From DATHRK01 sp035465395 (lineage in GTDB: Bacteria > Gemmatimonadota > Gemmatimonadetes > Longimicrobiales > RSA9): a stretch of DNA of 40,721 bases. The DNA lies in NCBI GenBank assembly GCA_035465395.1, contig DATHRK010000066.1, forward strand, positions 1 to 40,721. The letters run 5' to 3'. The notes under the pieces were generated by a model. That model made no database searches and had not been told where the DNA came from. It worked only from the letters and a program-made list of their open reading frames with translations. The translations under genes were made by a program, and so were the position numbers. Below are positions 10,910-19,627 of the stretch, one piece after another. Position 1 is the stretch's first letter. Each line of letters begins with the position of its first letter.

Positions 10910-11779
10910 ATGCCCGCAATCGACGTCCGCGATGTCACCATCGAAGCGAGCGACGGGGCGCCGCTGGGCGCCACGGTGCTGGAGGTCGATGGTACGCCCC
11001 GGCCCTGGGTCGTGATCAGCGCGGCCGTCGGGACCCCGCACGGCTTCTACCGCCGCTTCGCGCGCTTCCTCGCCGAGCACGGCTACTCCGTTCTCGCCTA
11101 CGACTACCGCGGCATCGGCGCGTCGGCCCCCGGGTCGCTGCGGGGCTTCGACGCGGACATGACCGACTGGGGCAGGAGAGACTTCGGAGGCGCCTACCGG
11201 TGGGCATCCCGGCGCGCGGGGGAGCGCGGCGTGGTGGTGATCGGCCACAGCTTCGGGGGCCAGATCCTGGCGATGCCGGACCCCGCTCCCGAACCGCTCG
11301 CCGTCGTGGTCGTTGCCTCGCAGAGCGCGTACTGGGGCCATTGGTCGTGGCCACTGCGACCGGCCGTGCGGGCTCTATGGCGCATCGTGATCCCGGCGAG
11401 CACCACGCTCCTCGGGTACTTCCCCTCGTGGATGGTGGGCTTCGGGGAGCCGCTCCCGGCGGGCGCCGCGCGGCAGTGGGCGCGTTGGGGGCGCCATCCC
11501 GGCTACCTCTTCGGCCACATCGATGACGCCACCCGGGCGCGCTACGATGCGTTCGATCCGGCGATGCTCGTGTGGAGCTTCACCGACGACCCGATCGCGA
11601 TCCACCCGGCGGTCGAGAAGCTCCTCGAAGGGTATCCGGCCGCTACGATCGACTGGCGCCACCGGGCGCCGGAGGACCTGGGGATGCCGCGCGTCGGGCA
11701 CCACGGCTTCTTCCGCGAGTCCTCGCGCCAGGCCCTGTGGCAGCCGACCCTGGCCTGGCTGGACGGGGTGACGCGTTGA
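10910..11779 (+). CDS. Alpha/beta hydrolase
   Basis: Serine hydrolase of the alpha/beta-hydrolase superfamily, 289 residues, no signal peptide. The nucleophile elbow is GHSFGG with Ser114; an oxyanion-type stretch (VVISAAVGTPHGFYRRFARFLAEHGYSVLAYDYRG) precedes it. The likely catalytic His lies in the C-terminal VGHHGFFR segment. The sequence resembles the lysophospholipase/YheT-like hydrolases often annotated only as alpha/beta fold hydrolase. It is divergent from the HerA-like gene with about 130 bp between the chosen starts, so that gap should hold both promoters. Substrate unknown. Confidence 0.85.
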   Translation: MPAIDVRDVTIEASDGAPLGATVLEVDGTPRPWVVISAAVGTPHGFYRRFARFLAEHGYSVLAYDYRGIGASAPGSLRGFDADMTDWGRRDFGGAYRWASRRAGERGVVVIGHSFGGQILAMPDPAPEPLAVVVVASQSAYWGHWSWPLRPAVRALWRIVIPASTTLLGYFPSWMVGFGEPLPAGAARQWARWGRHPGYLFGHIDDATRARYDAFDPAMLVWSFTDDPIAIHPAVEKLLEGYPAATIDWRHRAPEDLGMPRVGHHGFFRESSRQALWQPTLAWLDGVTR

Positions 11780-11782
11780 CGC

Positions 11783-11829
11783 CGCCGCGGCGCCGCCCGC
11801 CCCCCCGCGGGGAGGAAGACGCCGCGGCG
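11783..11829. terminator. Bidirectional GC-rich terminator between convergent genes
   Basis: Two copies of the self-complementary decamer CGCCGCGGCG (11783-11792 and 11820-11829) flank a C/G-rich loop in the 57-bp gap between the convergent hydrolase and lipoprotein genes. They can pair with each other in either transcript. There is no T-tract, as is common in very GC-rich genomes. Confidence 0.5.
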
Positions 11830-11836
11830 CGCGGAT

Positions 11837-12463
11837 TCAGCGCAGAGCCAGCCTCTCGTTCGTCCGCAGCGTCAGGTTCGCACCTTCCGGCAGCGAGGCG
11901 TCGTCATCGAGGCCCAGCGCGATGGCGGTTCCCGCGCCGGCGCCGAGCGCGCCCCCGACCAGCACGTCCAGCAGGTCGCCACCCAGGATGGCGCCGAGCG
12001 CGGCTCCGGCGGCGGCGCCGATGCCGGCCTCCGTCTTCGCGCTCTTCACGCTGTCCCAGATGCTCACGTCGACGTCGGTGATGCTGGCGTCCAGGCGGTA
12101 GGTCCGCCCGGCGAAGCCCAGCGTCGTGAAGTCGAGCCGGATGACCGCCGGGTCGTCGCCCTCGGCCTCGGTCAGACCCGTGATGATGCCCTTCACGTTG
12201 GCGCCCTCGGGGATCACGATGCTGCCGTCCGTGGCGACGACGTCCTCGTTCACGTGCGCCCGGAACTCGTCGCCGACGCGACTGTTCTCGGTGCCGACGG
12301 TCTCGTCCATCTCGACCTCGAACTGGGTCCCGGCCGGGAGCGCCGACGCGTCGGTGGGGATGGCGTTCCCCCGGTCCGGAGCGGGGGAGGATTGGACGTT
12401 GGCGGTGCTACAGCCGGTCAGCGCGGCGAGCGCGAGGACCGGCAGGATCTTGGCGTAGTGCAT
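11837..12463 (-). CDS. Lipoprotein with C-terminal glycine-zipper segment
   Basis: Predicted 208-residue lipoprotein of unknown role. The N-terminus is a clean lipoprotein signal, ALTGC with Cys18. Residues ~40-130 are beta-rich and soluble (LPAGTQFEVEMDETVGTENSRVGDEFRAHV), similar to domains annotated as hypothetical or glycine-zipper proteins. Near the C-terminus is a glycine/alanine-rich stretch (GIGAAAGAALGAILGGDLLD, then GGALGAGAGTAIALG) that fits a membrane-associating glycine zipper. The ATG at 12463 is preceded by GGAGG at ideal spacing. The GMC oxidoreductase gene lies 146 bp upstream on the same strand; the gap makes a separate promoter likely. Possible envelope-stability role, inferred only. 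Confidence 0.75.
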   Translation of the reverse strand: MHYAKILPVLALAALTGCSTANVQSSPAPDRGNAIPTDASALPAGTQFEVEMDETVGTENSRVGDEFRAHVNEDVVATDGSIVIPEGANVKGIITGLTEAEGDDPAVIRLDFTTLGFAGRTYRLDASITDVDVSIWDSVKSAKTEAGIGAAAGAALGAILGGDLLDVLVGGALGAGAGTAIALGLDDDASLPEGANLTLRTNERLALR

Positions 12464-12609
12464 ATGTGCCTCCAGGGTTGTTCGCGGCCCCCGTACCTGC
12501 GACGGGTGCCGGTGTCCACGGGAGCAAGATCGATTCCCGCGGGGTCGAGGGGCGCTGGAGGCGCTGCCCGACTGGCTCTGCTGCGGGGCGCCGCCCCCGT
12601 TCGACCGGC

Positions 12610-14421
12610 TCAGCGGCGGGACGCGGCCGCCGCGCCCGGGGCGGACTGCTCGGGGCGGATTCGGCCCTCCCGTTCCAGTTGCGCGAGGATGCGCTCCATG
12701 GCCCGCTCGGCCAGAGCAAGGATGGTGAGCGCGGGGTTGGGGCCCAGCGACACCGGGATGATCGACCCGTCGAGCACCGCCAGCCCCTCGCACCCGAACA
12801 CGCGCCCCGCGTCGTCGACGACCCCAGCCGAAGCACGCGTCGCCATGGGCACGCCGCCCAGGTTGTGCGGCACCTCGATGCGGCGGGTCAGCCGGGCGAA
12901 GACGTTGGGGATGAAGGTGGCGCCCGCGGCCCGGGCGACGAGCCGTGCGCGCTCTTCGACGTAGTCGTAGTAGGCCCGGTTGTCCTCGAGCGGGAAGTCG
13001 ATCGCCACCCGGCCATCGCCGTCCAGGCGGAACGTCCCGTCGGCGTCGTCGCGCCCCATCTGGAGGAGCGGGATCGGCCACGAGCGGGCGATCAGCTCGA
13101 ACGGTGGGACCCAGCTCCGCAGCGCGTCGGTGAACCTGACGACGGCGCCGTAGGAACTCGGCCGCCAGAGCCCGGCCACGCTGATCAGCGCGGAGAGCCC
13201 CGCGCGCACAGGCGTGGGGTAGCGGCCACCCTCGATGTAGGATCCCTGGGGCCGTCCGTCCCGCCCGTAGAAGCGGATGAAGTCGCTGTTGGTCGTGCCG
13301 ATGTCGGGGTCGTCCTCCTGGCGGGAGACGAGCAGCCCCCCGAGGTAGGCCGCGGCGCCCGCGATCCCCAGGCGCCAGCTGCCCAGCGCGGCGCCGGCGA
13401 GCGCGGCGGCGGTCCCGCCCCAGGACAGCCCCAGGCCGCGGGCGTGCAGCATCAGGGTGAGGTAGTCGCCGTTGGTGTGGTAGCGCGTGCCCAGCGCCTC
13501 GCCCGGTCCCGTCAGGGTGCCGTGCACGTCGCGCGAGCGCAGGAGCAACTCGGTGGAGCCGATGGAACCCGCCGCGAGGACGAGATGCCGGGCGGTGACC
13601 TGCGCGGATTCCGGCCGCTCGCGGAGGACGCCCGGAAGCACGGCGCCCACGGACCGGCGCAGGCGGCTCGCGTCCCTGCGGTAGCGCCGGTAGTGGATCC
13701 GCCAGCCGCCGCCCTCGAGCGGCTCGAGCACGTCCGCTTCGCAGAGCGGGCGGATCTCGGCGCCGTGCCGGCGCTCCGCGAGGTGGAGGTAGTTCAGGTC
13801 GAGGCTGTTCTTGGAGCCGATGTCGCCCCCGAGGAGCTTCTGTTCGGAGGGGTCGGCGTAGCGCTGGGCTGCCCCGTGGGCGTTCGTGAAGTGCGTCCCC
13901 GGCCGGACGCCGGGAGGCGCGAAGCTGATGCCGAGGCAGACCCTGCCGTGTTCCTCGACGAGGTCGGGCCGCTCTCGCGCGAGGGTCGCCTCGGCCCGCC
14001 GCAGGATCTGGAAGGCGCGCACCTCCGAGTACGGTGGGTGTTCGGGGTAGGGTTGCGCGTCGAGCATACGCTCCCCGCGCCGGTACTGGCGGTTCAGCCC
14101 ATCGCGGGCGATCGCGTCCGGGAAGTCGTCCAGAAAGGCGCGCCGCTTGAGGGTCGCGGCGTATACGTGGGACCCGCCTCCCACCGCCGCTCCGAGCCAC
14201 GGGACCACGGTGTCCCCCCGCGGTCGCAGCTCGTTCATCCCGAACAGTTGGCGGCGCGGCGACCAGAACATGTCCGCGTCGGGCTCGAAGGCCTCCTGTC
14301 GCACCCGGTCGCCTCGCTCCAGCACCACCACGCGGTATCCCCGCTCGGCGAAGCGGAGCGCGGCGACCGAACCTCCGAAACCGGATCCGACGACCACGAC
14401 GTCGACGTCGAACTCGCTCAT
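12610..14421 (-). CDS. GMC-family FAD-dependent oxidoreductase, cholesterol-oxidase-like
   Basis: Flavoenzyme expected to oxidise an alcohol or sterol-type substrate. The N-terminal Rossmann motif VVVVGSGFGGSVAALRFAERGYRVVVLERG binds FAD. The middle part has NEL and GGGSHVYAATL segments typical of cholesterol oxidases. The C-terminal signature includes VPHNLGGVPM and LDGSIIPVSLGPNPALTILALAERAME. Length (603) is normal. Odd feature: around residues 325-365 there is a strongly hydrophobic Ala/Gly/Leu block (GGTAAALAGAALGSWRLGIA, then GAAAYLGGLLV) that could enter a membrane; soluble family members usually lack it. The gene begins 40 bp after the pyruvate oxidase stop and is probably co-transcribed with it. 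Substrate not determinable. Confidence 0.82.
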   Translation of the reverse strand: MSEFDVDVVVVGSGFGGSVAALRFAERGYRVVVLERGDRVRQEAFEPDADMFWSPRRQLFGMNELRPRGDTVVPWLGAAVGGGSHVYAATLKRRAFLDDFPDAIARDGLNRQYRRGERMLDAQPYPEHPPYSEVRAFQILRRAEATLARERPDLVEEHGRVCLGISFAPPGVRPGTHFTNAHGAAQRYADPSEQKLLGGDIGSKNSLDLNYLHLAERRHGAEIRPLCEADVLEPLEGGGWRIHYRRYRRDASRLRRSVGAVLPGVLRERPESAQVTARHLVLAAGSIGSTELLLRSRDVHGTLTGPGEALGTRYHTNGDYLTLMLHARGLGLSWGGTAAALAGAALGSWRLGIAGAAAYLGGLLVSRQEDDPDIGTTNSDFIRFYGRDGRPQGSYIEGGRYPTPVRAGLSALISVAGLWRPSSYGAVVRFTDALRSWVPPFELIARSWPIPLLQMGRDDADGTFRLDGDGRVAIDFPLEDNRAYYDYVEERARLVARAAGATFIPNVFARLTRRIEVPHNLGGVPMATRASAGVVDDAGRVFGCEGLAVLDGSIIPVSLGPNPALTILALAERAMERILAQLEREGRIRPEQSAPGAAAASRR

Positions 14422-14461
14422 TCCCCACCCCGTCGGCGTGTCGGCACTCGGTCGCCCCTCG

Positions 14462-16168
14462 TCAGCCCTTCAGGACGGCCGGCCCGCCCTTCTTATCGCC
14501 GCGGCCCAGGAACTCCTTGACCTTGGCGACCCCGAAGCCCACCGCCTGCCCGAGCTCCACGCGCGGCGGCATCGTCCGCTCCTCCGGGTTGATCTCGACG
14601 TCCACGACCCAGGGACGCGCCGACGCGAGCGCTTCGCTCAGCGCTCCGCGAAGGTCAGGGAGCGTCGCCACCCGCCGCCCTTCGCCGCCGCAGGCACGCG
14701 CCACCGTAGCGAAGTCGATGTCATGAAGTTGAGTCTGGAACTCCGGGAAGCCCTGGACCTCCTGCTCCATCTGGATCAGCCCGAGCTTGTGGTTGTTGAA
14801 GACCACGACGGTGATCGGCAGCTCGTACTTGACCGCCGTCGCGAAGTCGGACATCAGCATGCTGAAGCCGCCGTCGCCGGCCAGGGCGATGACCTGCCGG
14901 CCCGGGTGGGCGACCTGGGCGCCTATCGCGGCGGGCAGGGCGAACGCCATGGACGCGAGCGACGAGGACAACGTGAAGCGCTGCGCGTCGCGCAGCCTGA
15001 GGTTGCGGGAGGCCCACACGGTCACGGCTCCCGTGTCGGCCAGGAAGATCGCGTCGTCGGCCGCGAGCTCGCCCACGGTTCGCGCCACGGCCTGGGGGTG
15101 GAGCGGCGTCTCCTCGGACGTCTCCTTGGCCTCCATCTTCTCGTTCCAGTCGGCCTGCGACTCGCGGATCGACTCGAGGAACTCCCCGTCGAGCTTCTGC
15201 TCCAGCAGGGCCTCGAGCGCCGCGAGGGTCGGGGCCGCGTGCCCGGCCAGGCCCACGTCGACCGGGTAGCGCTTGCCGAGCCGCGTGGCCTCGACGTCGA
15301 TCTGCACCGCGGGGACGTCCTCGGGATAGAAGGCGTGGTAGGGAAAGTCGGTCCCGGCGAGCAGGATGGCGTCGCAGCCTTCGACGGCGTCGACCCCGGG
15401 ACGCGTGCCGAGGAGGCCCAGGTAGCCAGCCGACTGCGGGTGGTCGTCGGGGAAGAGATCCTTGGCGCGCAGCGTCTTGATCACGGGCGCGCGAAGCCGC
15501 TCGGAGACCCGCATCAGCTCGTCGCGCGCGTCGCGGCAACCCACGCCGGCGAGGATGGCGACGCGTTCCGCGCCGTTCAGAAGGTCGGCAGCACGCTCGA
15601 GATCGGCGGCGCACGGAACCGACTGCGCGGCGGCCCGGAACGCCCGGTGGCGCCGCCCGGGGTCGGGCACCTTCTCACCCGCCACGTCCACCGGCAGGCT
15701 CAGGTGGGCCACGGTCCGGCCGGCCAGCGCGGCCTGGACGGCTTGCACCGCCACGTGGGGCATCTGCTCCGGGGTCATCACGACCTGGTTGAACGCCGCG
15801 ACGTCCTTGAAGAGCGTGAAGAGGTCCACCTCCTGGTGATAGTCCGTGCCGACGAGGGATGTCTCGACCTGGCCGGTGATGGCGAGCACCGGGGCGTGGT
15901 CCATCTTGGCGTCGTACAGGCCGTTCAGGAGGTGGATCGCGCCCGGTCCCGCGGTGCCCACGCATACGCCGAGGTCGCCCGTGAGCTTGGCGTGCGCCGC
16001 GGCCGCGAAGGCGCCGGCCTCCTCGTGGCGCACCTGGACGAAGCGGATCGTGTCCTGCCTCCGGACCGCGTCGATCAGCGTGTTGATGGCGTCGCCCGGA
16101 ATGCCGTAGAGGGTGCGGACACCGGCTTCGGCGAGGATGTCCAGCAGGGTCTCGGCAACGTTCGCCAT
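14462..16168 (-). CDS. poxB: Thiamine-diphosphate-dependent pyruvate oxidase / pyruvate:quinone dehydrogenase (PoxB-like)
   Basis: Decarboxylates pyruvate, probably to acetate and CO2, passing electrons to quinone or oxygen. The 568-residue protein has the three domains of ThDP/FAD oxidases. The N-terminal Pyr domain carries the catalytic Glu in VRHEEAGAFAAAAHAKLTG, the middle FAD-binding domain follows (VAILAGVGCRDARDELMRV), and the C-terminal PP domain has GDGGFSMLMSDFATAVKY then VVFNNHKLGLIQ (metal-ThDP motif GDG...NN). Most similar in layout to E. coli PoxB, but other acetolactate-synthase-like oxidases look alike and the C-terminal membrane-binding peptide cannot be verified. It heads a two-gene unit with the GMC oxidoreductase and is divergent from the multicopper oxidase. 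Confidence 0.82.
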   Translation of the reverse strand: MANVAETLLDILAEAGVRTLYGIPGDAINTLIDAVRRQDTIRFVQVRHEEAGAFAAAAHAKLTGDLGVCVGTAGPGAIHLLNGLYDAKMDHAPVLAITGQVETSLVGTDYHQEVDLFTLFKDVAAFNQVVMTPEQMPHVAVQAVQAALAGRTVAHLSLPVDVAGEKVPDPGRRHRAFRAAAQSVPCAADLERAADLLNGAERVAILAGVGCRDARDELMRVSERLRAPVIKTLRAKDLFPDDHPQSAGYLGLLGTRPGVDAVEGCDAILLAGTDFPYHAFYPEDVPAVQIDVEATRLGKRYPVDVGLAGHAAPTLAALEALLEQKLDGEFLESIRESQADWNEKMEAKETSEETPLHPQAVARTVGELAADDAIFLADTGAVTVWASRNLRLRDAQRFTLSSSLASMAFALPAAIGAQVAHPGRQVIALAGDGGFSMLMSDFATAVKYELPITVVVFNNHKLGLIQMEQEVQGFPEFQTQLHDIDFATVARACGGEGRRVATLPDLRGALSEALASARPWVVDVEINPEERTMPPRVELGQAVGFGVAKVKEFLGRGDKKGGPAVLKG

Positions 16169-16463
16169 GGTCGAGCCTCCGAACGGGGGAGGAAGGTCGC
16201 GGCTCGTAGTGACCGCGGATCACGCCCGCAAGAGCCGCACGGCCCGCGCCACCCCAACTCGTCCCGCGGCCCGCGCGGTTCCGCCCGGGATCTCCGGCTT
16301 CGTGTCTCGACTCCCGCCGGTAGATCCACCGGCCGGAGCGCCCGCGTCGGGGCACGGCGGCACCTCGGCCGAGCGACATTGCGCGGGGCGATCCGCGCGC
16401 CGATTATTCCCCCTACCCGCCTCGGAAGTCCGAAGACCCCAGTCGGTAACGGAGCCGCCACGC
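16169..16463. promoter_or_regulatory. Divergent intergenic region poxB / multicopper oxidase
   Basis: This 295-bp spacer must hold both promoters. The only AT-rich patch is CGATTATTCC near 16411-16420, a plausible -10 neighbourhood for the multicopper oxidase. A short CGGAagtCCG inverted repeat (near 16433) follows. No operator could be identified with confidence, and no gene is seen. Confidence 0.3.
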
Positions 16464-19457
16464 ATGTCAGAACCGAGAAGCACGCCCGACGAAGGGCGAG
16501 ATGGCATCGGCCGTCGCCATTTCGTGCGGCTGGGTGCCACGGGCCTCGCCGTATCCGCGGCCGGGTGCGCGAGCGCCAGCGAGCCGCCGGGTGCGGCAGC
16601 CGGCGCGCCGGCCGGAGGAGTCGCGGCCGCGACGCCCGAACCATCTGCCGATGCCCCGCCTGCCGGAGACGGCCCCCCGCCATTTCCCCCGCCGCCCCCG
16701 GAGGTCGACGACGACCTCGTCGACCCCGAGGAGCTGTCCGGCGAGACGTGGCAGGAACCGTGGATATGGCGGCAGGACGACTGGACCGAGGATGCGCTCG
16801 AACTGAACGTCGTCCAGGTCCAGAACCCGGGCCGTCCCGCGGCGCTCGGGAACCGGAACTCGCTCCTGTTCAGCTACAACGGGACCAGTCCGGCGCCGAC
16901 GATCCGCGCCCGCGGCGACACGACGGTGCACATCCGCATCCGCAACCACCTCGACACCAACCATCAGCTCACGCCCGTCGGCCCGTGCCCGGATCCGTTC
17001 GAGTACCCGCCGGCGATGCTGGAGGAGGTGTGCCGTCAGGTAACGGAGGAGGGCGCGGAAGAGGTCGCCGACTGCGATCCCTTCGAGCTGCCAGTCGAGA
17101 ACTTCGCAGCCGTCCCGGCCAGGCTCGTCCCCGGCTACCTGCTCGGGCACGCGAACGGTTCGCGCACCGCCCACGTAACGAACCTGCACCTGCACGGCCT
17201 GCACGTGCCGCCGCAGTTCAACCCGGACGGCACGATCTCCGACAATGTCCTGCTGCGCATCCTCCCGAAGGGAGACTGGGAGCGCCGCAAGGAGGCCGAC
17301 GACCCCTCGCTGAGGGAGCTGAAGCCGCACGAGCGCGTGGGCGCCGCGGACTTCGCCGTCCGGCTCGGCGAGGCCCGGCACGGCGCGCCCGAGGGGTCGC
17401 CGCGTCAGCCGCACCCCCCGGGGACGTACTGGTACCACCCGCACCCCCACGGCTCGACGCACGAACAGGTGTCGAGCGGCATGGCGGGCTTTTTCATCAT
17501 CGAAGGCGATGTCGACGACGCCGTCAACCAGGCGCTAGCGGGGACCCCGCGGCCGCACCCCGAGGAGAAGACGGGGCCGTACGACTACCGCGAGCGGCTG
17601 ATGCTCTTCCAGCGCGCGATCTTCGGGTCGTTCGACTTGGACTCGGGCCCCAGGCGCCAGCAGCTGCGTCTGCCCGATGGCGGCTTGGTCAACGGCGAGA
17701 TCGAGCCGTCCGTAGCGACCATGCGCCCCGGCGCGATCGAGCGCTGGCGCGTGCTGAACGCCAGCGTCGACGGGTCGGGCTTCAAGCGTTTCATGGTGCT
17801 GGAGGGCCAGTACGTCCGGCGGGGCCCTCAGATCTTTCGGGTGGAGGTGGAGGAAGGCGATCCGGCACCGGAGGGCGGACCGGACGGGGACGGCGGAGGC
17901 GGGCAGGGCGGGCCCCCGCCGAAGAAGCGGAAGTTCATTCCCGTGTCGCCGGCCGACATCGAAGCGGCGAAGGCGCCTCTGTACCTGCTCGCCTTCGACG
18001 GCATCACGCTGGTCGAGGAGGACGCGAACGGCCGGCCGCGCCACGCCGTCCAGGACCTGTCCCGGGTCAACGCCGGGACCGAAAGCCCCCTCGCGCGCCG
18101 CCTGGAGGAAGGCGAGGACTTCTTCGCCGGCACGCTGAAGAACTTCGAGGAGTGCTACCGGAACGGCGACACGCTGAACCGCGCCTACAATCGCCCGAAC
18201 GAGGTCTACATGGCCACGGCGAACCGGGCGGACGTGCTCTTCAAGGCGCCGCTGGACGGCGCGGGCAAGGTCTACACGATCTTCGCGCAGGAAGTCGAGA
18301 TCGACTCCGACAACATGCAGCAGGCGTTGCAGCGGGCGGTGCTGCGCGAAACCCCGCAGTTCAACCGGCCGGTCTTCAACATCGTGGTCGGCTGGGTGCA
18401 CGTGCGCGGCGAGCCCGTGGAAGGCGGCGATTTCGACGTCATGAGCCTGACGGACGTCCTGCCTCCGGTGCCGCCGTTCCTGCACCCGGTCCGGGAGGAC
18501 GAGCTCCGCGCCCCGGCGGCGGAGACCCGCGCCCGCGGCGTGCGTGAGGGCAGCCTGCGCACGCGCGTCGTCGCCTACTCGGGGTACGGAGGCCCCACGT
18601 TCCCCCTGGTCCACGTGCCGGAGGAGTTCGCCGCCGCGCACCCGGAGCTCGAGAAGCTGATCTGGTACCGCCACGAGGGCGTGCCCGTGCTGCTGCCGAA
18701 CTACACGCGTACGATGGCGATCCACCCGCGGTTCGACCTGGCCGCCAATCCCGATCCGGGTTTGCCGCGCAAGTTCTCACCGGACCATCCCGAAGACTCC
18801 AAGGTCCTGCTCGGATCGGCCGAGGAGTGGGTGCTCTACAACAACTCGCTCTCGCTGTGGGCCTACACCGACAACGAGAAGGATCCGCAGCAGGGGCAGT
18901 ACGATAATCACTTCCTCTCGTACCCGGTCCAGCGCGCGGAGGGCCAGCGCCGCTTCGCCGAGGACCCCTCGTTCCGCTTCATGGCCCGCGGCGCGGACCA
19001 CCCCTTCCACATCCACATCAATCCCATGTGGGTGATCCGGATCGACGTGCCGGACGAGAACGGCGTGCTGCACAACGTCCTGCCGCAGCCGCGCTGGATG
19101 GACACGGTTCCGATCCCGCGGAACGGCGGCCGGGTGGTGTTCCGCTCCCGGTTCCTCGATTTCACGGGAACGTGGATCCACCACTGCCACATCCTGCTCC
19201 ACGAGGACAACGGGATGATGCAGACCATGCATTGCGTCGACGATCCGGCGGACGCGGACTGGATGCCGCGCCGACGCGTCGCCTCACACGACATGGACGG
19301 CCGGGAGGTGGACGCGATCTACCCGCCGCCCTCGCTGGAGCTTCAGTACCGGCAGAGCATGGCCTTCGTGGATCCGAGCGTGGGGAGCGAGCAGGAGTAT
19401 CCCGGGTTCGAGCTGGGGGTGCCGAGCCTGCCGGAGAGGACCGCGTCGGAAGGCTGA
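16464..19457 (+). CDS. Large multicopper oxidase, Tat-exported
   Basis: Copper oxidase acting outside the cytoplasmic membrane. The leader has a Tat motif (GRRHFVRLGATGLAVSAAGC) with Cys35 as a possible lipidation site. A Pro-rich linker (residues ~70-85) follows. All four copper motifs are visible: HLHGLH, WYHPHPHGS, HPFHIH and the C-terminal HHCHILLHEDNGMM, where Cys908 is the type-1 ligand joining the trinuclear centre. At 997 residues it is nearly twice the usual 500-600. Extra sequence includes the Pro linker, acidic segments and a Gly-rich linker near residue 480 followed by a KKRK patch. The ATG at 16464 has GGAG upstream. Substrate unknown: metal, phenolic or other. Confidence 0.88.
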   Translation: MSEPRSTPDEGRDGIGRRHFVRLGATGLAVSAAGCASASEPPGAAAGAPAGGVAAATPEPSADAPPAGDGPPPFPPPPPEVDDDLVDPEELSGETWQEPWIWRQDDWTEDALELNVVQVQNPGRPAALGNRNSLLFSYNGTSPAPTIRARGDTTVHIRIRNHLDTNHQLTPVGPCPDPFEYPPAMLEEVCRQVTEEGAEEVADCDPFELPVENFAAVPARLVPGYLLGHANGSRTAHVTNLHLHGLHVPPQFNPDGTISDNVLLRILPKGDWERRKEADDPSLRELKPHERVGAADFAVRLGEARHGAPEGSPRQPHPPGTYWYHPHPHGSTHEQVSSGMAGFFIIEGDVDDAVNQALAGTPRPHPEEKTGPYDYRERLMLFQRAIFGSFDLDSGPRRQQLRLPDGGLVNGEIEPSVATMRPGAIERWRVLNASVDGSGFKRFMVLEGQYVRRGPQIFRVEVEEGDPAPEGGPDGDGGGGQGGPPPKKRKFIPVSPADIEAAKAPLYLLAFDGITLVEEDANGRPRHAVQDLSRVNAGTESPLARRLEEGEDFFAGTLKNFEECYRNGDTLNRAYNRPNEVYMATANRADVLFKAPLDGAGKVYTIFAQEVEIDSDNMQQALQRAVLRETPQFNRPVFNIVVGWVHVRGEPVEGGDFDVMSLTDVLPPVPPFLHPVREDELRAPAAETRARGVREGSLRTRVVAYSGYGGPTFPLVHVPEEFAAAHPELEKLIWYRHEGVPVLLPNYTRTMAIHPRFDLAANPDPGLPRKFSPDHPEDSKVLLGSAEEWVLYNNSLSLWAYTDNEKDPQQGQYDNHFLSYPVQRAEGQRRFAEDPSFRFMARGADHPFHIHINPMWVIRIDVPDENGVLHNVLPQPRWMDTVPIPRNGGRVVFRSRFLDFTGTWIHHCHILLHEDNGMMQTMHCVDDPADADWMPRRRVASHDMDGREVDAIYPPPSLELQYRQSMAFVDPSVGSEQEYPGFELGVPSLPERTASEG

Positions 19458-19464
19458 GGCCGGA

Positions 19465-19498
19465 GCCCGGCGCGGCGGCGGGGGGCGCCGCGCCGGGC
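19465..19498 (+). terminator. Strong hairpin downstream of the multicopper oxidase
   Basis: A perfect 13-bp GC stem (left arm GCCCGGCGCGGCG at 19465-19477, right arm 19486-19498) with an 8-nt G-rich loop starts 8 bp after the stop. No T-tract, but position and strength fit transcription termination. Confidence 0.65.
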
Positions 19499-19627
19499 GT
19501 GCGCCGCGTGCCCCGCCGCAGCATCACCTCCGCGTTCCGCCCGGACGGCGCCTTCATGGACGTCGGCAATCCGCGGGGCCCCGTGCGCGTCGACCAGCGG
19601 CGCTAGCCCGTAGTTATCGCCCGGCCC

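Noticed and set aside
10779..10919. Longer HerA-like protein beginning at 10919
   Set aside because: It would overlap the start of the divergent hydrolase, remove any room for promoters, and add a Trp/Arg-rich leader without family character.
7767..11015. A 1082-codon plus-strand frame antisense to the HerA-like and D-threonine aldolase-like genes
   Set aside because: Arg/Pro/Ala-rich shadow frame; the minus strand has clear Walker and PLP motifs.
14147..18547. A 1466-codon plus-strand frame across poxB and into the multicopper oxidase
   Set aside because: It runs antisense through poxB and out of frame through the oxidase, changing composition with the real genes beneath it.
19499..19627. 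Short frames between the multicopper oxidase terminator and the membrane protein gene
   Set aside because: No start with a Shine-Dalgarno, no recognisable sequence, and the position lies between a terminator and a convergent gene.
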